Shown: positions 35,712 to 44,875, numbered from the stretch's first letter. The stretch is DNA of 64,000 nucleotides from Saccharobesus litoralis (GCF_003063625.1 NZ_CP026604.1:682001-746000); one strand, 5' to 3'. The notes: a model not told the origin generated them from the sequence alone. A program made the numbers and translations.

Positions 35712-37445
35712 ATGGCAACTCTCGACTACATTGTTTTATTTTTGTACCTACTCGGCATATTAGCCGTCGGTATTGTTTTCGCGAATAAAAACAAAAATGC
35801 GAACGACATGTTTGCTGCGGGAGGTGAATCTCCGTGGTGGGTATCCGGTTTAAGCGCTTTCATGACCATGTTTTCGGCTGGTACTTTTGTGGTGTGGGGG
35901 AGCATTGCGTTTAATAGTGGTTTTGTCGCGGTGGCAATTAACCTCTGTTACGGTATATCAGCAGTGCTGGTTGGTTACTTTATCGCTGGTCATTGGAAAA
36001 AGCTTGGGGTTAGTACACCGGCTGAATTTATTACATTACGTTACGGCCAAGCAGCGCTAAAGTTTTATACCTTTGCAATGATGGTTTTTCGTATTGTCGG
36101 CACCGCTGTTGCTTTATATTCGTTAGCTGTTGTTGTCGTTGCGTTGATGCCACTACCAGACGGCCACTGGTTACAAGATCCAACAACAGGTAATGTCGCC
36201 ATATTTTGGGCCATCTTATTATTTGGCTGTATTGTGGTTGCTTATACCGTGCTAGGCGGCCTATGGGCGGTACTGATGACAGATGTACTGCAATTTATTG
36301 TGCTTAACCTCGCCGTTATTTTTATGGTGCCGTTAATGCTGATGAAAGTCGGCGGCTGGGGCGAGTTTGTTAATTTAGCACCAGAAAGCTTTTTTGATGC
36401 CACCTCAGTACAATACTCATGGTATTTTCTTATGGGTTGGGTGGCTATTCACTTCTTTATGATTGGTGGTGAATGGGCGTTTGCCCAGCGTTTTATCAGT
36501 GTACCATCTGAAAAAGAAGCTAAAAAAGCTACATACCTATTCGGTGCTTTATACCTATTTAGCCCTTTCCTTTGGTTGTTGCCACCCTTGGTCTATCGAG
36601 TGATCAACCCAGATGCCAATGCTGAGCAAGCTTATGTATTAGCTACCCAAGCTGTATTGCCTGTTGGTATGGTCGGGCTGATGATAGCAGCCATGTTCTC
36701 GGCTACTGCCAGTATGGTTAGCTCGCAATTAAATGTGTTTGCAGGTGTACTTACGGAAGACATTTATAAAAAAATCACTACCAAAGCTAACCCTGATCTT
36801 GTTTTAGTCGGCCGCTGGTTTACCGTGTTACTGGGTGCAATATTAGTTGTGGTAGCACTAGCCATCCCTTATTTAGGCGGTGCAGAAAAAGTCGTGGTGA
36901 GTATTACTAGCTTATTGGTTGGGCCATTATTGGCCCCCACCATATGGGGACTATTTAGCCGCAAGGTTGATATTTCAGCCATTTGGTGGACTGTCGGTTT
37001 ATCGTTTTTTGCAGGTGTAGTACTTAAATTTGGCCTAAATGAACAAGGCTTCTTAGCTGATATTAACGCATTCAGCGCGGTTGCACAGTGGGTGCAAACT
37101 CAAGCGAATTTGGTTAACTTAACCATAGGTGTGATTATTCCTGTCAGTGTGCTAACGGTTATTCACTTAGGTAAATCACAAGATGCACCCGGCGCCATTG
37201 CTATTGACAAAGTTGAACAGGTACAAGCAAGCAAACCACAAACTCAAGCCAGTAATCTACCTGGGCTTATTGTCGCCGTTGCTTTAGGGCTTTGTGGATT
37301 ACTCATGTTTGGTTTAGCTATTGCCAACTCAGCAGATGCCATTATTTTAGGCTTATTTGGTTTGGTTTTAGCTGTCTTAGCTTTTATCGTTTACCTGTTG
37401 AATTCACCCAGAATCCATTTAAAGCTGAGTAAGACAACTTCATAA
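35712..37445 (+). CDS. Sodium:solute symporter (SSS family)
   Basis: A 577-residue inner-membrane protein with about 13-14 transmembrane segments. Features include A-G-G-E-S-P-W-W-V-S-G, F-S-A-G-T-F-V-V-W-G, V-L-G-G-L-W-A-V and M-F-S-A-T-A-S-M-V-S-S, which carries the Na2-site serines typical of SSS transporters. The group takes up sugars, amino acids or organic acids with Na+. No catabolic gene stands beside it, so the substrate is open. No strong ribosome site is seen before the ATG. Confidence 0.9.
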   Translation: MATLDYIVLFLYLLGILAVGIVFANKNKNANDMFAAGGESPWWVSGLSAFMTMFSAGTFVVWGSIAFNSGFVAVAINLCYGISAVLVGYFIAGHWKKLGVSTPAEFITLRYGQAALKFYTFAMMVFRIVGTAVALYSLAVVVVALMPLPDGHWLQDPTTGNVAIFWAILLFGCIVVAYTVLGGLWAVLMTDVLQFIVLNLAVIFMVPLMLMKVGGWGEFVNLAPESFFDATSVQYSWYFLMGWVAIHFFMIGGEWAFAQRFISVPSEKEAKKATYLFGALYLFSPFLWLLPPLVYRVINPDANAEQAYVLATQAVLPVGMVGLMIAAMFSATASMVSSQLNVFAGVLTEDIYKKITTKANPDLVLVGRWFTVLLGAILVVVALAIPYLGGAEKVVVSITSLLVGPLLAPTIWGLFSRKVDISAIWWTVGLSFFAGVVLKFGLNEQGFLADINAFSAVAQWVQTQANLVNLTIGVIIPVSVLTVIHLGKSQDAPGAIAIDKVEQVQASKPQTQASNLPGLIVAVALGLCGLLMFGLAIANSADAIILGLFGLVLAVLAFIVYLLNSPRIHLKLSKTTS

Positions 37446-37486
37446 CACGAATATCATGCAAAAAAATCGGTTAGCTTATAATTACT

Positions 37487-37560
37487 GTAGGGTTGATTTT
37501 ATAATCGACAGCTTATGGGTTAGCCGAAAAAATCGACCCGACAATAGCTCAACCATAAGG
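37487..37560. repeat. Intergenic repeat with GCCGAAA core
   Basis: Contains GTTGATTTTATAATCGAC and TAGCCGAAAAAATCGACCC, followed by CAATAGCTCAACC. A similar string occurs at about 19590-19660. It lies between the convergent symporter and deacetylase genes and is probably a dispersed non-coding repeat. Confidence 0.4.
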
Positions 37561-37632
37561 GTTAAATGCAAGAACTGAATGAAGGTATTCAACTAATTGA
37601 ATACCTATTTTGTTATTCGGTATTTGGTAGCA

Positions 37633-38559
37633 TTATAACTTAGCTAGCGCCTTAATATGCGCTACAACACTTCTGCCTAAAGCCGACAAGTTATAACCGC
37701 CTTCCAACATAGACACAATCCCAAGACAAGAACCTGTCCTGTCTTTGATTGCTCGTAGCTCACTAGACAGCCAAGCATAGTCAGACTCAGTTAACTGAAA
37801 ATTGGATATATCATCTTCTAGGTGCGCATCAAAACCCGCTGAGATAAAAATCATCTCTGGCTGAAAAGCCGCTAATTTGTCGAGACAGCCCTTTTCTAGC
37901 GCCTCTCGCCACTGTTGACTAGTGCAAGGCGCTGCCAAAGGTAAGTTAACGATGTTTTCGCCGTAGGAGTGATACGTCGTCGCAGGAAAAAGCTTATCTT
38001 GATAAACCGAGCTGAACCACACTCTGGGGTCATCTTCAAAAATATCTTGCGTACCATTGCCATGATGAACATCAAAATCAACAATCGCAATGCGTTGTAA
38101 GCCATACGCATCCATCGCATATGCAGCGGCTACGGCAATATTGTTATAAAAACAAAACCCTAACGCTTGCTGACGTTCAGCGTGATGCCCAGGCGGGCGC
38201 ACATTGCAAAATACGCCTTTAGCTTTCCCCAACATCAGTAAATCGACCGCTTGCACTCCCGAACCCGCCGCATATTGCGCCGCTAATAATGTTTTGGGGC
38301 TTAACGGCAAATCGTCACTGAGCATATTAATGCCTTGCGTTGGAACCTGTTCAGCAAGAGACGTTAAATACGCTTTATCATGCACACGTTCCAATTGCTG
38401 CGGTGTAACTTTTTTCGCATCAAGGTGTTGCACCCCAAACTCTAAGCCACTGGCAATAATTTGATTATTTATGGCATCTATTCGCTCAGGGCACTCAACA
38501 AACCAATCTGGCACCTTATGTTGACGACATTGGTGATGGCTAATAATGGTAAATGACAT
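37633..38559 (-). CDS. Histone-deacetylase-like amidohydrolase
   Basis: A 308-residue zinc-dependent deacetylase of the HDAC/AcuC/APAH superfamily. The signatures are R-P-P-G-H-H-A, F-C-F-Y-N-N, and D-F-D-V-H-H-G-N-G-T with the Asp-His zinc ligands. Bacterial members act on acetylated polyamines or proteins. It is followed by a terminator for the rraB transcript and seems to be transcribed alone. Confidence 0.92.
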   Translation of the reverse strand: MSFTIISHHQCRQHKVPDWFVECPERIDAINNQIIASGLEFGVQHLDAKKVTPQQLERVHDKAYLTSLAEQVPTQGINMLSDDLPLSPKTLLAAQYAAGSGVQAVDLLMLGKAKGVFCNVRPPGHHAERQQALGFCFYNNIAVAAAYAMDAYGLQRIAIVDFDVHHGNGTQDIFEDDPRVWFSSVYQDKLFPATTYHSYGENIVNLPLAAPCTSQQWREALEKGCLDKLAAFQPEMIFISAGFDAHLEDDISNFQLTESDYAWLSSELRAIKDRTGSCLGIVSMLEGGYNLSALGRSVVAHIKALAKL

Positions 38560-38581
38560 GGTTAAAACTTTCCTTAAAGCA

Positions 38582-38612
38582 AAAAAAATCGGGCGATATT
38601 GGCCCGATTTTT
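38582..38612 (-). terminator. Intrinsic terminator after rraB
   Basis: AAATCGGGC and GCCCGATTT flank GATATTG. Read leftward it is followed by a run of eight U, so it terminates the plsC-like/rraB transcript ahead of the deacetylase gene. Confidence 0.88.
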
Positions 38613-38627
38613 ATAAAGATAACTTAA

Positions 38628-39026
38628 CTATTTATCTTCATACTCGTCGTATTCGTCATTTTCATATTCGCCGTCATCATCAGGGTCGATAAATTCTGTA
38701 CCCCAACCATCGTATTCAACGCCAAACTCTTTGGCTAATTCCGCCATTTGCTTAGTTTGCGCATTGATTGCTTCGACATTCAAAGGTGCCTCAGCTATTA
38801 CATCAAACGACAAAATTTCAATATCATCGTCAGTAATAAACTCTTCGGCATCAGTTGCTTCAAAACCTTTTTTATAGGCAGCAACGGCGGCTTTCTCAAG
38901 TAAATCAAAATCTTCTGAAGAAAAATGATGCTCAATAACATAAGTCGCGTCTGGGTCGCTACCATCCTTAAGTAAGGATTCAACAACAAATTTGTTAAAC
39001 GCCAGTGGATTATCATGAAATTCCAT
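38628..39026 (-). CDS. rraB: RNase E inhibitor protein RraB
   Basis: A 132-residue cytoplasmic regulator that binds RNase E and slows mRNA decay. It matches E. coli RraB closely: L-L-K-D-G-S-D-P-D-A, I-E-H-H-F-S, L-E-K-A-A-V-A-A, V-E-Y-D-G-W-G-T, and a very acidic C-terminal tail (D-D-D-G-E-Y-E-N-D-E). It lies 11 bases downstream of the acyltransferase gene. Confidence 0.95.
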   Translation of the reverse strand: MEFHDNPLAFNKFVVESLLKDGSDPDATYVIEHHFSSEDFDLLEKAAVAAYKKGFEATDAEEFITDDDIEILSFDVIAEAPLNVEAINAQTKQMAELAKEFGVEYDGWGTEFIDPDDDGEYENDEYDEYEDK

Positions 39027-39037
39027 ACTCTGTATCC

Positions 39038-39799
39038 TTAAGCCGTAATGCCTTGGTTAATTTGATCAACTTCTGCGTCAAGTTGCTCTAGCTTGTCTTT
39101 AAGTAAAGCATGATATTCATCAGCCGCCACTCGTGAATTTTTCTTTTGCTCTGCAGTCAGTTCGCGCGGCGCCATAATATCAATAATCACGGTACCATTA
39201 TTCCAGCGGTTCAGTTTAATTTTACCTGTTGTGGTACTCATACAAATAGGCATCACCGGCACATTGGCTACGTTAGCCAATTCAAATGCGCCACGCTTAA
39301 ACTTTAATAAACCTTTGCCATAAGAGCGCGTTCCCTCAGGAAACATCCAAACCGATACATTTTGCTGCGTGATAATATCTGCCGTTTGCTGTAAGGTTTT
39401 TTGCGCCGCCCGTCTATCGTTACGATTGATTAATATATTGCCACTTAACCAATATAACCAACCAAAAAATGGGATCCATTTCAGGCTCTTTTTACCTATA
39501 GTGACGCCACGAGGTGGTAACGCACCGCTAATTGTAAAAATATCATAACTGTTTTGGTGATTCGCAATAATCAAACAAGGTGACGAAGTCTCCGCCCCTG
39601 GCGCGCGCCGGATCAACAAATTAACGCCCAGCACTTTGGCCATTTTAGAAAAAGTTTGCGCAAAAAAATGTACGTTTTTAGGATTAAACGGACGAAACAA
39701 ACAAAAAATAGTGCCAAAAACACCAAAGATAACCACAAATAAAGCGATTAGAATCAATCGAAATAATGCGAGCAAGGGATCCCTCAACAATCTAGCCAT
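39038..39799 (-). CDS. 1-acyl-sn-glycerol-3-phosphate acyltransferase family (PlsC-like)
   Basis: A 253-residue membrane-bound acyltransferase of phospholipid synthesis (EC 2.3.1.51 type). The N-terminal hydrophobic helix (about residues 8-32) is followed by the active-site motif N-H-Q-N-S-Y-D and by F-P-E-G-T-R-S for phosphate binding. It forms a likely two-gene unit with rraB. A second plsC paralogue elsewhere is likely, so essentiality cannot be inferred. Confidence 0.92.
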   Translation of the reverse strand: MARLLRDPLLALFRLILIALFVVIFGVFGTIFCLFRPFNPKNVHFFAQTFSKMAKVLGVNLLIRRAPGAETSSPCLIIANHQNSYDIFTISGALPPRGVTIGKKSLKWIPFFGWLYWLSGNILINRNDRRAAQKTLQQTADIITQQNVSVWMFPEGTRSYGKGLLKFKRGAFELANVANVPVMPICMSTTTGKIKLNRWNNGTVIIDIMAPRELTAEQKKNSRVAADEYHALLKDKLEQLDAEVDQINQGITA

Positions 39800-39905
39800 T
39801 ACCCAACCATCATTATATTTAGAGAAATATGGGCAATCGCGTTTAAAATTTGCCGCGGATTATATACAAAAAATGAAGTTAACGGCAGGTACTAATCAAA
39901 TTTTG

Positions 39906-40451
39906 TTATTCACGCTCTTTATCAAAATGTCCATTGTTTGGCCATTTTGCTTCATCACGTGCTGTTGCGGTTTCTTGACATTCGCCCCAAAAGTAAAAAC
40001 TGTTAGCGGTTTCAACCTTGTCCAACTTAATAAATCCTTCGCGACAATAGGCTGCACTATTTAAATACAACTCCAACATTTGATCAAACCGACCGCTTGA
40101 TACTTGATAACGTTGTCGCTGCTGGCGGCCGTTCATTGGTTGCTCACCGCCCTGTCTATCGCCTTTCCTATTACGTGATTGACGCTGATCACCTTTAATA
40201 TCACGGGCAATTTGTTTATTAATTTGTGAGTTTAAATTTTTGACAGGTTTAACCTTATATAAAAACCACTTACTACCATCATCAGTAATTTTAGTTAAAA
40301 ATTGCTGTCGATAATCGTTTGGATTAGGTTGGCTACTACAGCCAACAACAAGCAAGGTAATTAGGATTAAGCAAGGTGCAATGATATTGCTAACGCGCGG
40401 CTGATAGGGGAAAAAATTAAGCATGCTCGATTTCATATTATTATTGTGCAA
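39906..40451 (-). CDS. Lipoprotein of unknown function
   Basis: A 181-residue protein with a lipoprotein signal ending V-V-G-C (about residue 38 from the first ATG; shorter starts at 40436 or 40424 are possible). The middle is rich in Arg, Gln and Gly (R-Q-S-R-N-R-K-G-D-R-Q-G-G), likely disordered. The C-terminal part contains a Cys and aromatic residues (Y-F-W-G-E-C). I do not recognise a family. It stands between the acyltransferase and trmN6, both core genes. Confidence 0.6.
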   Translation of the reverse strand: MHNNNMKSSMLNFFPYQPRVSNIIAPCLILITLLVVGCSSQPNPNDYRQQFLTKITDDGSKWFLYKVKPVKNLNSQINKQIARDIKGDQRQSRNRKGDRQGGEQPMNGRQQRQRYQVSSGRFDQMLELYLNSAAYCREGFIKLDKVETANSFYFWGECQETATARDEAKWPNNGHFDKERE

Positions 40452-40482
40452 AAGTAATATAGCGACAATAACAGCTAGCTAT

Positions 40483-41214
40483 TCAAAAATTCAAATAAAA
40501 ATCGCTGCACAGCGCTCGAAAGTCACAACTATATTGACCATTTTCGGCATGGATAACCAATTCAGTTTGCTCACAAGCATACGGTTGATTCGCTTCATTT
40601 AATCGAAACCGCAACAACACCCGCTTAGCCGACTTTTGTGCTTTGGTTTTAATACAACAATAAGCCACTAAGCTTAGATTAAATTGCTGCGCGAGCGCTA
40701 ACATCTTTGTCTTACCGTCTGCTGGTATTACACATTCAAAATAGCCGTCTTGACTTAATAAACTCGCGACATTAGCCAATAAAGTAAACCAGCTAAGTTG
40801 GCCTGTATGTCTAGCTTGTTGGCGAGTCGCTTCAAACTCTTGCCCTGCAACAAAATATGGCGGGTTAGACAAGATAAGATCATATTTTTGTTGACTGCCC
40901 TGAGCCTCAACAAACGCCTGAATACTCTGCTGATAAACGTGAATACAATCTGACCACGGACATTGCTCAACGTTGCTTGTCGCCTGCGATGCAGCATCGG
41001 CATCTAGCTCTACCGCGTGAATACAAAATGGCTGCTGTTGCAAACTGAGCTTTTGCGCCAGCATAATGGCAAGTAAGCCACTACCAGTACCAATATCCAA
41101 TACCTGTTGTTGAGAATGCGCACAACTCCAACTCCCTAATAAAATGGAATCGGTTCCCACTTTCATCGCACATTGCGTATCATCAATATAAAACTGCTTA
41201 AAGGTAAATGGCAT
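40483..41214 (-). CDS. trmN6: tRNA1(Val) (adenine(37)-N6)-methyltransferase
   Basis: A 243-residue SAM-dependent methyltransferase (YfiC/TrmN6) that modifies A37 of valine tRNA (EC 2.1.1.223). The N-terminus F-K-Q-F-Y-I-D-D-T-Q-C-A-M-K-V-G-T-D is the family hallmark; D-I-G-T-G-S-G-L-L-A is the SAM site and N-P-P-Y the catalytic motif for N6-adenine methylation. Confidence 0.95.
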   Translation of the reverse strand: MPFTFKQFYIDDTQCAMKVGTDSILLGSWSCAHSQQQVLDIGTGSGLLAIMLAQKLSLQQQPFCIHAVELDADAASQATSNVEQCPWSDCIHVYQQSIQAFVEAQGSQQKYDLILSNPPYFVAGQEFEATRQQARHTGQLSWFTLLANVASLLSQDGYFECVIPADGKTKMLALAQQFNLSLVAYCCIKTKAQKSAKRVLLRFRLNEANQPYACEQTELVIHAENGQYSCDFRALCSDFYLNF

Positions 41215-41514
41215 AAAATGTTTAGCTCCACTTAGTTGCCGACAAGTCTTAAGTCCTTCCCCGTTAGAAAATGCTTACCCAAAACAGCTTGGTTCTGCTT
41301 GGCGTTTTTTGCCGTTTCTCTGGTTTAATGATTATCACAAAGCCACATTAGGCCACTATCAATTAATTTTATACTTGATTGATTAATATACAGAAAATAT
41401 GACAATTTGCGTAAATTTAACGATTAAAGCGCATTATGCTAAATCGTACGTTTACAAAGTAAAAATTTTGAGTATGTTTAAACAGGTATTGTGAACTAGG
41501 TGATAAGGTAAATC

Positions 41515-42366
41515 ATGATAGATATTGATGATAAGGTGATTAAGGATATTTCTAAAGGTTTTCAGATACCAGCTAAACCAGAAATATTAACTGAACTGAA
41601 CGACATAATTAAATCGCCTGAACCCGACCTTAACGCCATTGGCGAACTGATTGCACAAGACGTAGCCACTTCGGCTGCAATATTAAAAACCATTAACTCA
41701 CCTTTTTACGGCCTAGCGCGTTCAATATCTGATATTCGCCAAGCGGTGATGTTTTTAGGACTTGACGGTGTGCAAGCACTCGTTACAGCCATTCAATTAC
41801 GCCAAGCCTTTGACCAAAGTAAATGCTGTATCTCGTTAGAACGCTTTTGGGATAGTGCATCGGAAGTGGCGCAAATAGCGACTTTTATCGCGCAAAAATT
41901 TAAAAGCCAAGTGGCGCTTGAAACTGTTTATACCTTAGGCTTATTTCAAGACTGTGGTATTCCTGCATTAGCAACTAATTACAGTGACTATAAGCGCATA
42001 TTGGTTGAATCAAACAAAAATTATGAACTGAGCCCAACTGAACTCGAAGAACAAGCTTATAAAACCAATCACGCGGTTATTGGTTATTATTTAGCAACCA
42101 GTTGGCACTTACCTAAAGATATATGTCAATTAGTACTGCGTTCACACGACAGACAATATTTAGAATCAGAACAAGATGAGCGCTTACAAATTTGCTATTC
42201 CGCCGTAAAAATGGCTGAAAATATCATTTCGACTAATAAACGTTTTATCGCTTCACCTGACTGGCCGCATATCAAACACCATGTATTAGAAGTGGTCGAC
42301 ATTGAGGAAGATGAATACCAAGATATTAAAGACGACGTTGAAGAGTTACTAGAGGATTGGGATTAA
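41515..42366 (+). CDS. HDOD-domain protein
   Basis: A 283-residue protein with the HDOD fold, a catalytically degenerate relative of HD phosphohydrolases (I-A-Q-D-V-A-T-S-A-A-I-L-K-T-I-N-S, D-I-R-Q-A-V-M-F-L-G, T-N-H-A-V-I-G-Y-Y-L-A). Such proteins occur in bacterial signalling, motility and stress control, but their targets are poorly known. An acidic C-terminal tail (D-I-E-E-D-E-Y-Q-D-I-K-D-D) is present. The methyltransferase gene starts 2 bases after its stop, so they are cotranscribed. Confidence 0.88.
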   Translation: MIDIDDKVIKDISKGFQIPAKPEILTELNDIIKSPEPDLNAIGELIAQDVATSAAILKTINSPFYGLARSISDIRQAVMFLGLDGVQALVTAIQLRQAFDQSKCCISLERFWDSASEVAQIATFIAQKFKSQVALETVYTLGLFQDCGIPALATNYSDYKRILVESNKNYELSPTELEEQAYKTNHAVIGYYLATSWHLPKDICQLVLRSHDRQYLESEQDERLQICYSAVKMAENIISTNKRFIASPDWPHIKHHVLEVVDIEEDEYQDIKDDVEELLEDWD

Positions 42367-42367
42367 C

Positions 42368-43018
42368 TTGTCAAAGCTTGTCGCCCCTGAGCCCTGCCCT
42401 TTATGTCAAACGCAATGTGATGAGGAATTTAGTCGCGATAAAAAAAGGCCATACTTACAGTGCCCACACTGCAAGTTAGTGTTTGTACCTCGCCATTTCC
42501 ACCTTAGCGCACAACAAGAAAAAGCAGAATACGACAAACATCAGAACCAAGCTGATGATATGGGTTATCGACGCTTCCTTGCTCGCACGGTAACGCCATT
42601 AATCAAACAGTTACCTAAAAATGCACAAGGGTTGGACTTTGGTTGCGGTCCTGGCCCAACCTTATCACTCATGATGCAAGAAGCCGACTTAGCCTGCGAT
42701 AATTATGATCTCTATTATTTCAACCATCCCGAGCTTTTACAGCGCCAGTACGATTTCATTACCATGACGGAAGTCATTGAACATTTAGCCACACCAATCA
42801 ACCAACTACAACAGCTTGACCAACTACTCAAACCTAGCGCCACATTAGCAGTCATGACAAAGCGAGTTCTAAGCGCTGATAAGTTTAAAAATTGGCACTA
42901 TAAAAACGATCCAACCCATATTTGTTTCTATTCTATTGAGACATTCGAGTACATATCTGACCAATTTAATTGGAAATTAGACATCATAGACCAAGATGTG
43001 GTCTTTTTTGAAAAATAA
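42368..43018 (+). CDS. SAM-dependent methyltransferase with N-terminal zinc ribbon
   Basis: A 216-residue protein. The N-terminus has C-P-L-C and C-P-H-C pairs (about residues 10-37), a likely zinc ribbon. It is followed by a class I methyltransferase domain with G-L-D-F-G-C-G-P-G-P and the later V-I-E-H-L. Start codon TTG, with AGAGGA before it at the end of the HDOD gene. The substrate is unknown; related proteins methylate sugars, RNA or small molecules. Confidence 0.82.
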   Translation: MSKLVAPEPCPLCQTQCDEEFSRDKKRPYLQCPHCKLVFVPRHFHLSAQQEKAEYDKHQNQADDMGYRRFLARTVTPLIKQLPKNAQGLDFGCGPGPTLSLMMQEADLACDNYDLYYFNHPELLQRQYDFITMTEVIEHLATPINQLQQLDQLLKPSATLAVMTKRVLSADKFKNWHYKNDPTHICFYSIETFEYISDQFNWKLDIIDQDVVFFEK

Positions 43019-43030
43019 ACTTCACATCAA

Positions 43031-43157
43031 TATAGTCAAAGCGATCAGGTTTTAGGGGAAGCCGTCAAGCTTCGAGTCCCCATGAGCATATGCTCTACTA
43101 TGTGATTGGGGTGAGTAAGCGCTGACAATGAACCATAAGACCTGAGCGAGAAGACTA
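43031..43157. repeat. 127-129 bp structured repeat, copy 2
   Basis: Nearly identical to copy 3 and close to copy 1. It begins TATAGTCAAAGCGATCAGG and ends GACCTGAGCGAGAAGACTA. Stems are AGGTTTTA/TAAGACCT, GAAGC/GCTTC and GAGCATATGCTC. It starts 13 bases after the methyltransferase stop. The rest of the 43019-43384 spacer is AT-rich with no gene seen. Confidence 0.8.
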
Positions 43158-43384
43158 ACTAACCAAAACGACTCTCCCCTTCTCAGCTACTAAGCAAACA
43201 CTGCGCAACCCGACTAACAATAACTCTCGTAATATCAAACACTTATAAAAACAACCAAACAACATCAATAGTTAATACCAATTTCAAAATAAAAATAACC
43301 ATTGGCTTTACATTAATATTTGACAAACAAATAAAAAGAATCCATCATTACATACCAATAGGTCTTACAAATCTGAGGTATCAT

Positions 43385-44353
43385 ATGAATGAAGTTTATG
43401 AAAGCCAAAGCTATGCCCAATCGCTGACGAATAAAGCTAGGCTTAACCTCAGGGTATCTGATGCTTTAACTGAACGGTTTCCCTCGGTCCAAGCATTACA
43501 TGTAATGGCTAACGAAGTTGCGGAATTATCTAATGGTGAAATTCAACTCACCGTTATTGCCAATGGCGAACAAGGCGAAGAGCATGAAACACTCAAAAAG
43601 CTAGCCACAGGTGAATTAGCAATGACGCGAGTCAACTTGGCGCAACTTAACGACCCATGTCCAAAAACCTTGGTGATGAATCTACCTTTCATTTTCGATT
43701 CAAAAGCGCATTTGCACGCCTGTTTAGACAGTCAAGTCGGCCAAACATTACTACAGGCAATTAATGAAACCGGATTTGTTGGGCTCGGATTTTATGAAAG
43801 TGGAGAACGTCACTTTTATACTGACCGCCAATTTAATCACCCCGATGACCTAAAGGATGTTCAGCTACGCGTACCCAATTCCGCTATCTGGCATGCCATT
43901 GCCAACGCGTTAGAAGCAAAAATGATCTTAGCTGACATCCAAAATGTCGGGATCGCCTTACGACGTGGTGGGATAGATGCAGCTGAAAATAACTTGTTTA
44001 CTTACTTAGGTTTAGAGCATTACCAATCTAGCCCTTATTGCTTATTGACCCAGCATGTAATGGCGCCTGACGTGTTACTTTTTTCAGGTGCTCTTTGGCA
44101 GCAGTTAAATAACCAAGATAAAAACATAATTCAACAAGCGGCACAAAAATCAGTAATGGCTAGCCGTGAATTTGCCGAGCAGTTTACCGCCAGTGCCAAA
44201 AAACAACTGATCCAACAAGGTGTTCACTTTATCGAAAATACTGAACAATCAGCTTGGATAGAAGCCTTACAGCCCGTTTATCAAGCATTTATCGGCGAAG
44301 AACAGCAACCGCTGTACCAACAAATTTTAGCGCTTAAAAACGCTGCGGTTTAA
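43385..44353 (+). CDS. TRAP-type (DctP-like) solute-binding protein without signal peptide
   Basis: A 322-residue protein with the DctP fold (PF03480): S-N-G-E-I-Q-L-T-V, L-P-F-I-F-D, the ligand-carboxylate Arg in V-Q-L-R-V-P-N, and D-A-A-E-N-N. TRAP binding proteins act in the periplasm and need a signal peptide, yet the N-terminus (MNEVYESQSY...) is polar. The start is fixed by GAGGT five bases upstream of the ATG and a stop-rich upstream region. No dctQ or dctM gene is adjacent. It may be a cytoplasmic sensor or binding protein, or a gene that lost its secretion signal. Confidence 0.8.
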   Translation: MNEVYESQSYAQSLTNKARLNLRVSDALTERFPSVQALHVMANEVAELSNGEIQLTVIANGEQGEEHETLKKLATGELAMTRVNLAQLNDPCPKTLVMNLPFIFDSKAHLHACLDSQVGQTLLQAINETGFVGLGFYESGERHFYTDRQFNHPDDLKDVQLRVPNSAIWHAIANALEAKMILADIQNVGIALRRGGIDAAENNLFTYLGLEHYQSSPYCLLTQHVMAPDVLLFSGALWQQLNNQDKNIIQQAAQKSVMASREFAEQFTASAKKQLIQQGVHFIENTEQSAWIEALQPVYQAFIGEEQQPLYQQILALKNAAV

Positions 44354-44375
44354 TCGTCAAGCAAATTAAACCGCA
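44344..44375 (+). terminator. Hairpin overlapping the TRAP-protein stop
   Basis: TGCGGTTTAAT (44344-44354) pairs perfectly with ATTAAACCGCA (44365-44375) around a 10-base loop. It is followed only by ATATT, so termination may be incomplete and read-through into the next RNA is possible. Confidence 0.6.
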
Positions 44376-44379
44376 ATAT

Positions 44380-44536
44380 TAGTTAGTGTGTGTGATACAC
44401 AAGGACGTGTACTTTTTCGACTTAGGTCGACTTTAACGGAAATATCAACTTAGTGTGTGTACTTGATATCAGGATGTATCATTAAGGCGAGTCGTTGTAT
44501 ACGAATTCGACTACACATGGATGTGTAATTTTTTTC
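44380..44536 (+). ncRNA. Candidate CsrA/RsmA-sequestering small RNA
   Basis: A 157-base non-coding stretch with three hairpins that expose GGA: TACAC-AAGGAC-GTGTA (44396-44411), TGATA-TCAGGATG-TATCA (44464-44481) and TACACATGGATGTGTA (44512-44527). The cores CACAAGGACGT, TATCAGGATGT and CACATGGATGT each match 9 of 11 positions of the CsrA-site consensus UACARGGAUGU. A further GGA is at 44438-44440. The last hairpin is followed by seven T (44529-44535), a terminator. RsmY/RsmZ-type RNAs have this size and design. It lies next to fbp-fba-tpiA, classical targets of Csr control. No promoter is obvious, so the 5' end is approximate. Confidence 0.55.
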
Positions 44537-44685
44537 CCGTCAGGTTAGTTGTTGCTGTTAGCTTATTAACAAGTTTGCGCGATTAAACCTTTAACTTATA
44601 CCACTGCCTTAGAGCAAGGTTTTAAACGATTAAATCTATAGTCATCCGTCAATCAATAAAGACAGGTTTACACCGGCATACCTTG

Positions 44686-44810
44686 TGCTAGCCGAAATAA
44701 ATTTGGCCCTTGGATCTAATATCTAGGTTGCGAACCTAAGGCAACACCGCTACGGGAAGAAAATACGTAGCAACTCCGCTGCTATTGTCGAAATAAATTT
44801 CGACCTACAT
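44686..44810. repeat. Two GCCGAAATAAATTTCGGC-type repeats
   Basis: G-T-G-C-T-A-G-C-C-G-A-A-A-T-A-A-A-T-T-T-G-G-C (about 44686-44709) and TGTCGAAATAAATTTCGACC (about 44786-44805) lie in the spacer before fbp. They share the core CGAAATAAATT with the copies at 19622, 28803 and 37521. No gene is seen in 44537-44875. Confidence 0.5.
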
Positions 44811-44875
44811 AAATGTAGGAAATGCCATTCAACAGTTAGAACGGCGACTAACAAAAGTTTATTTCCTTCATTAAC

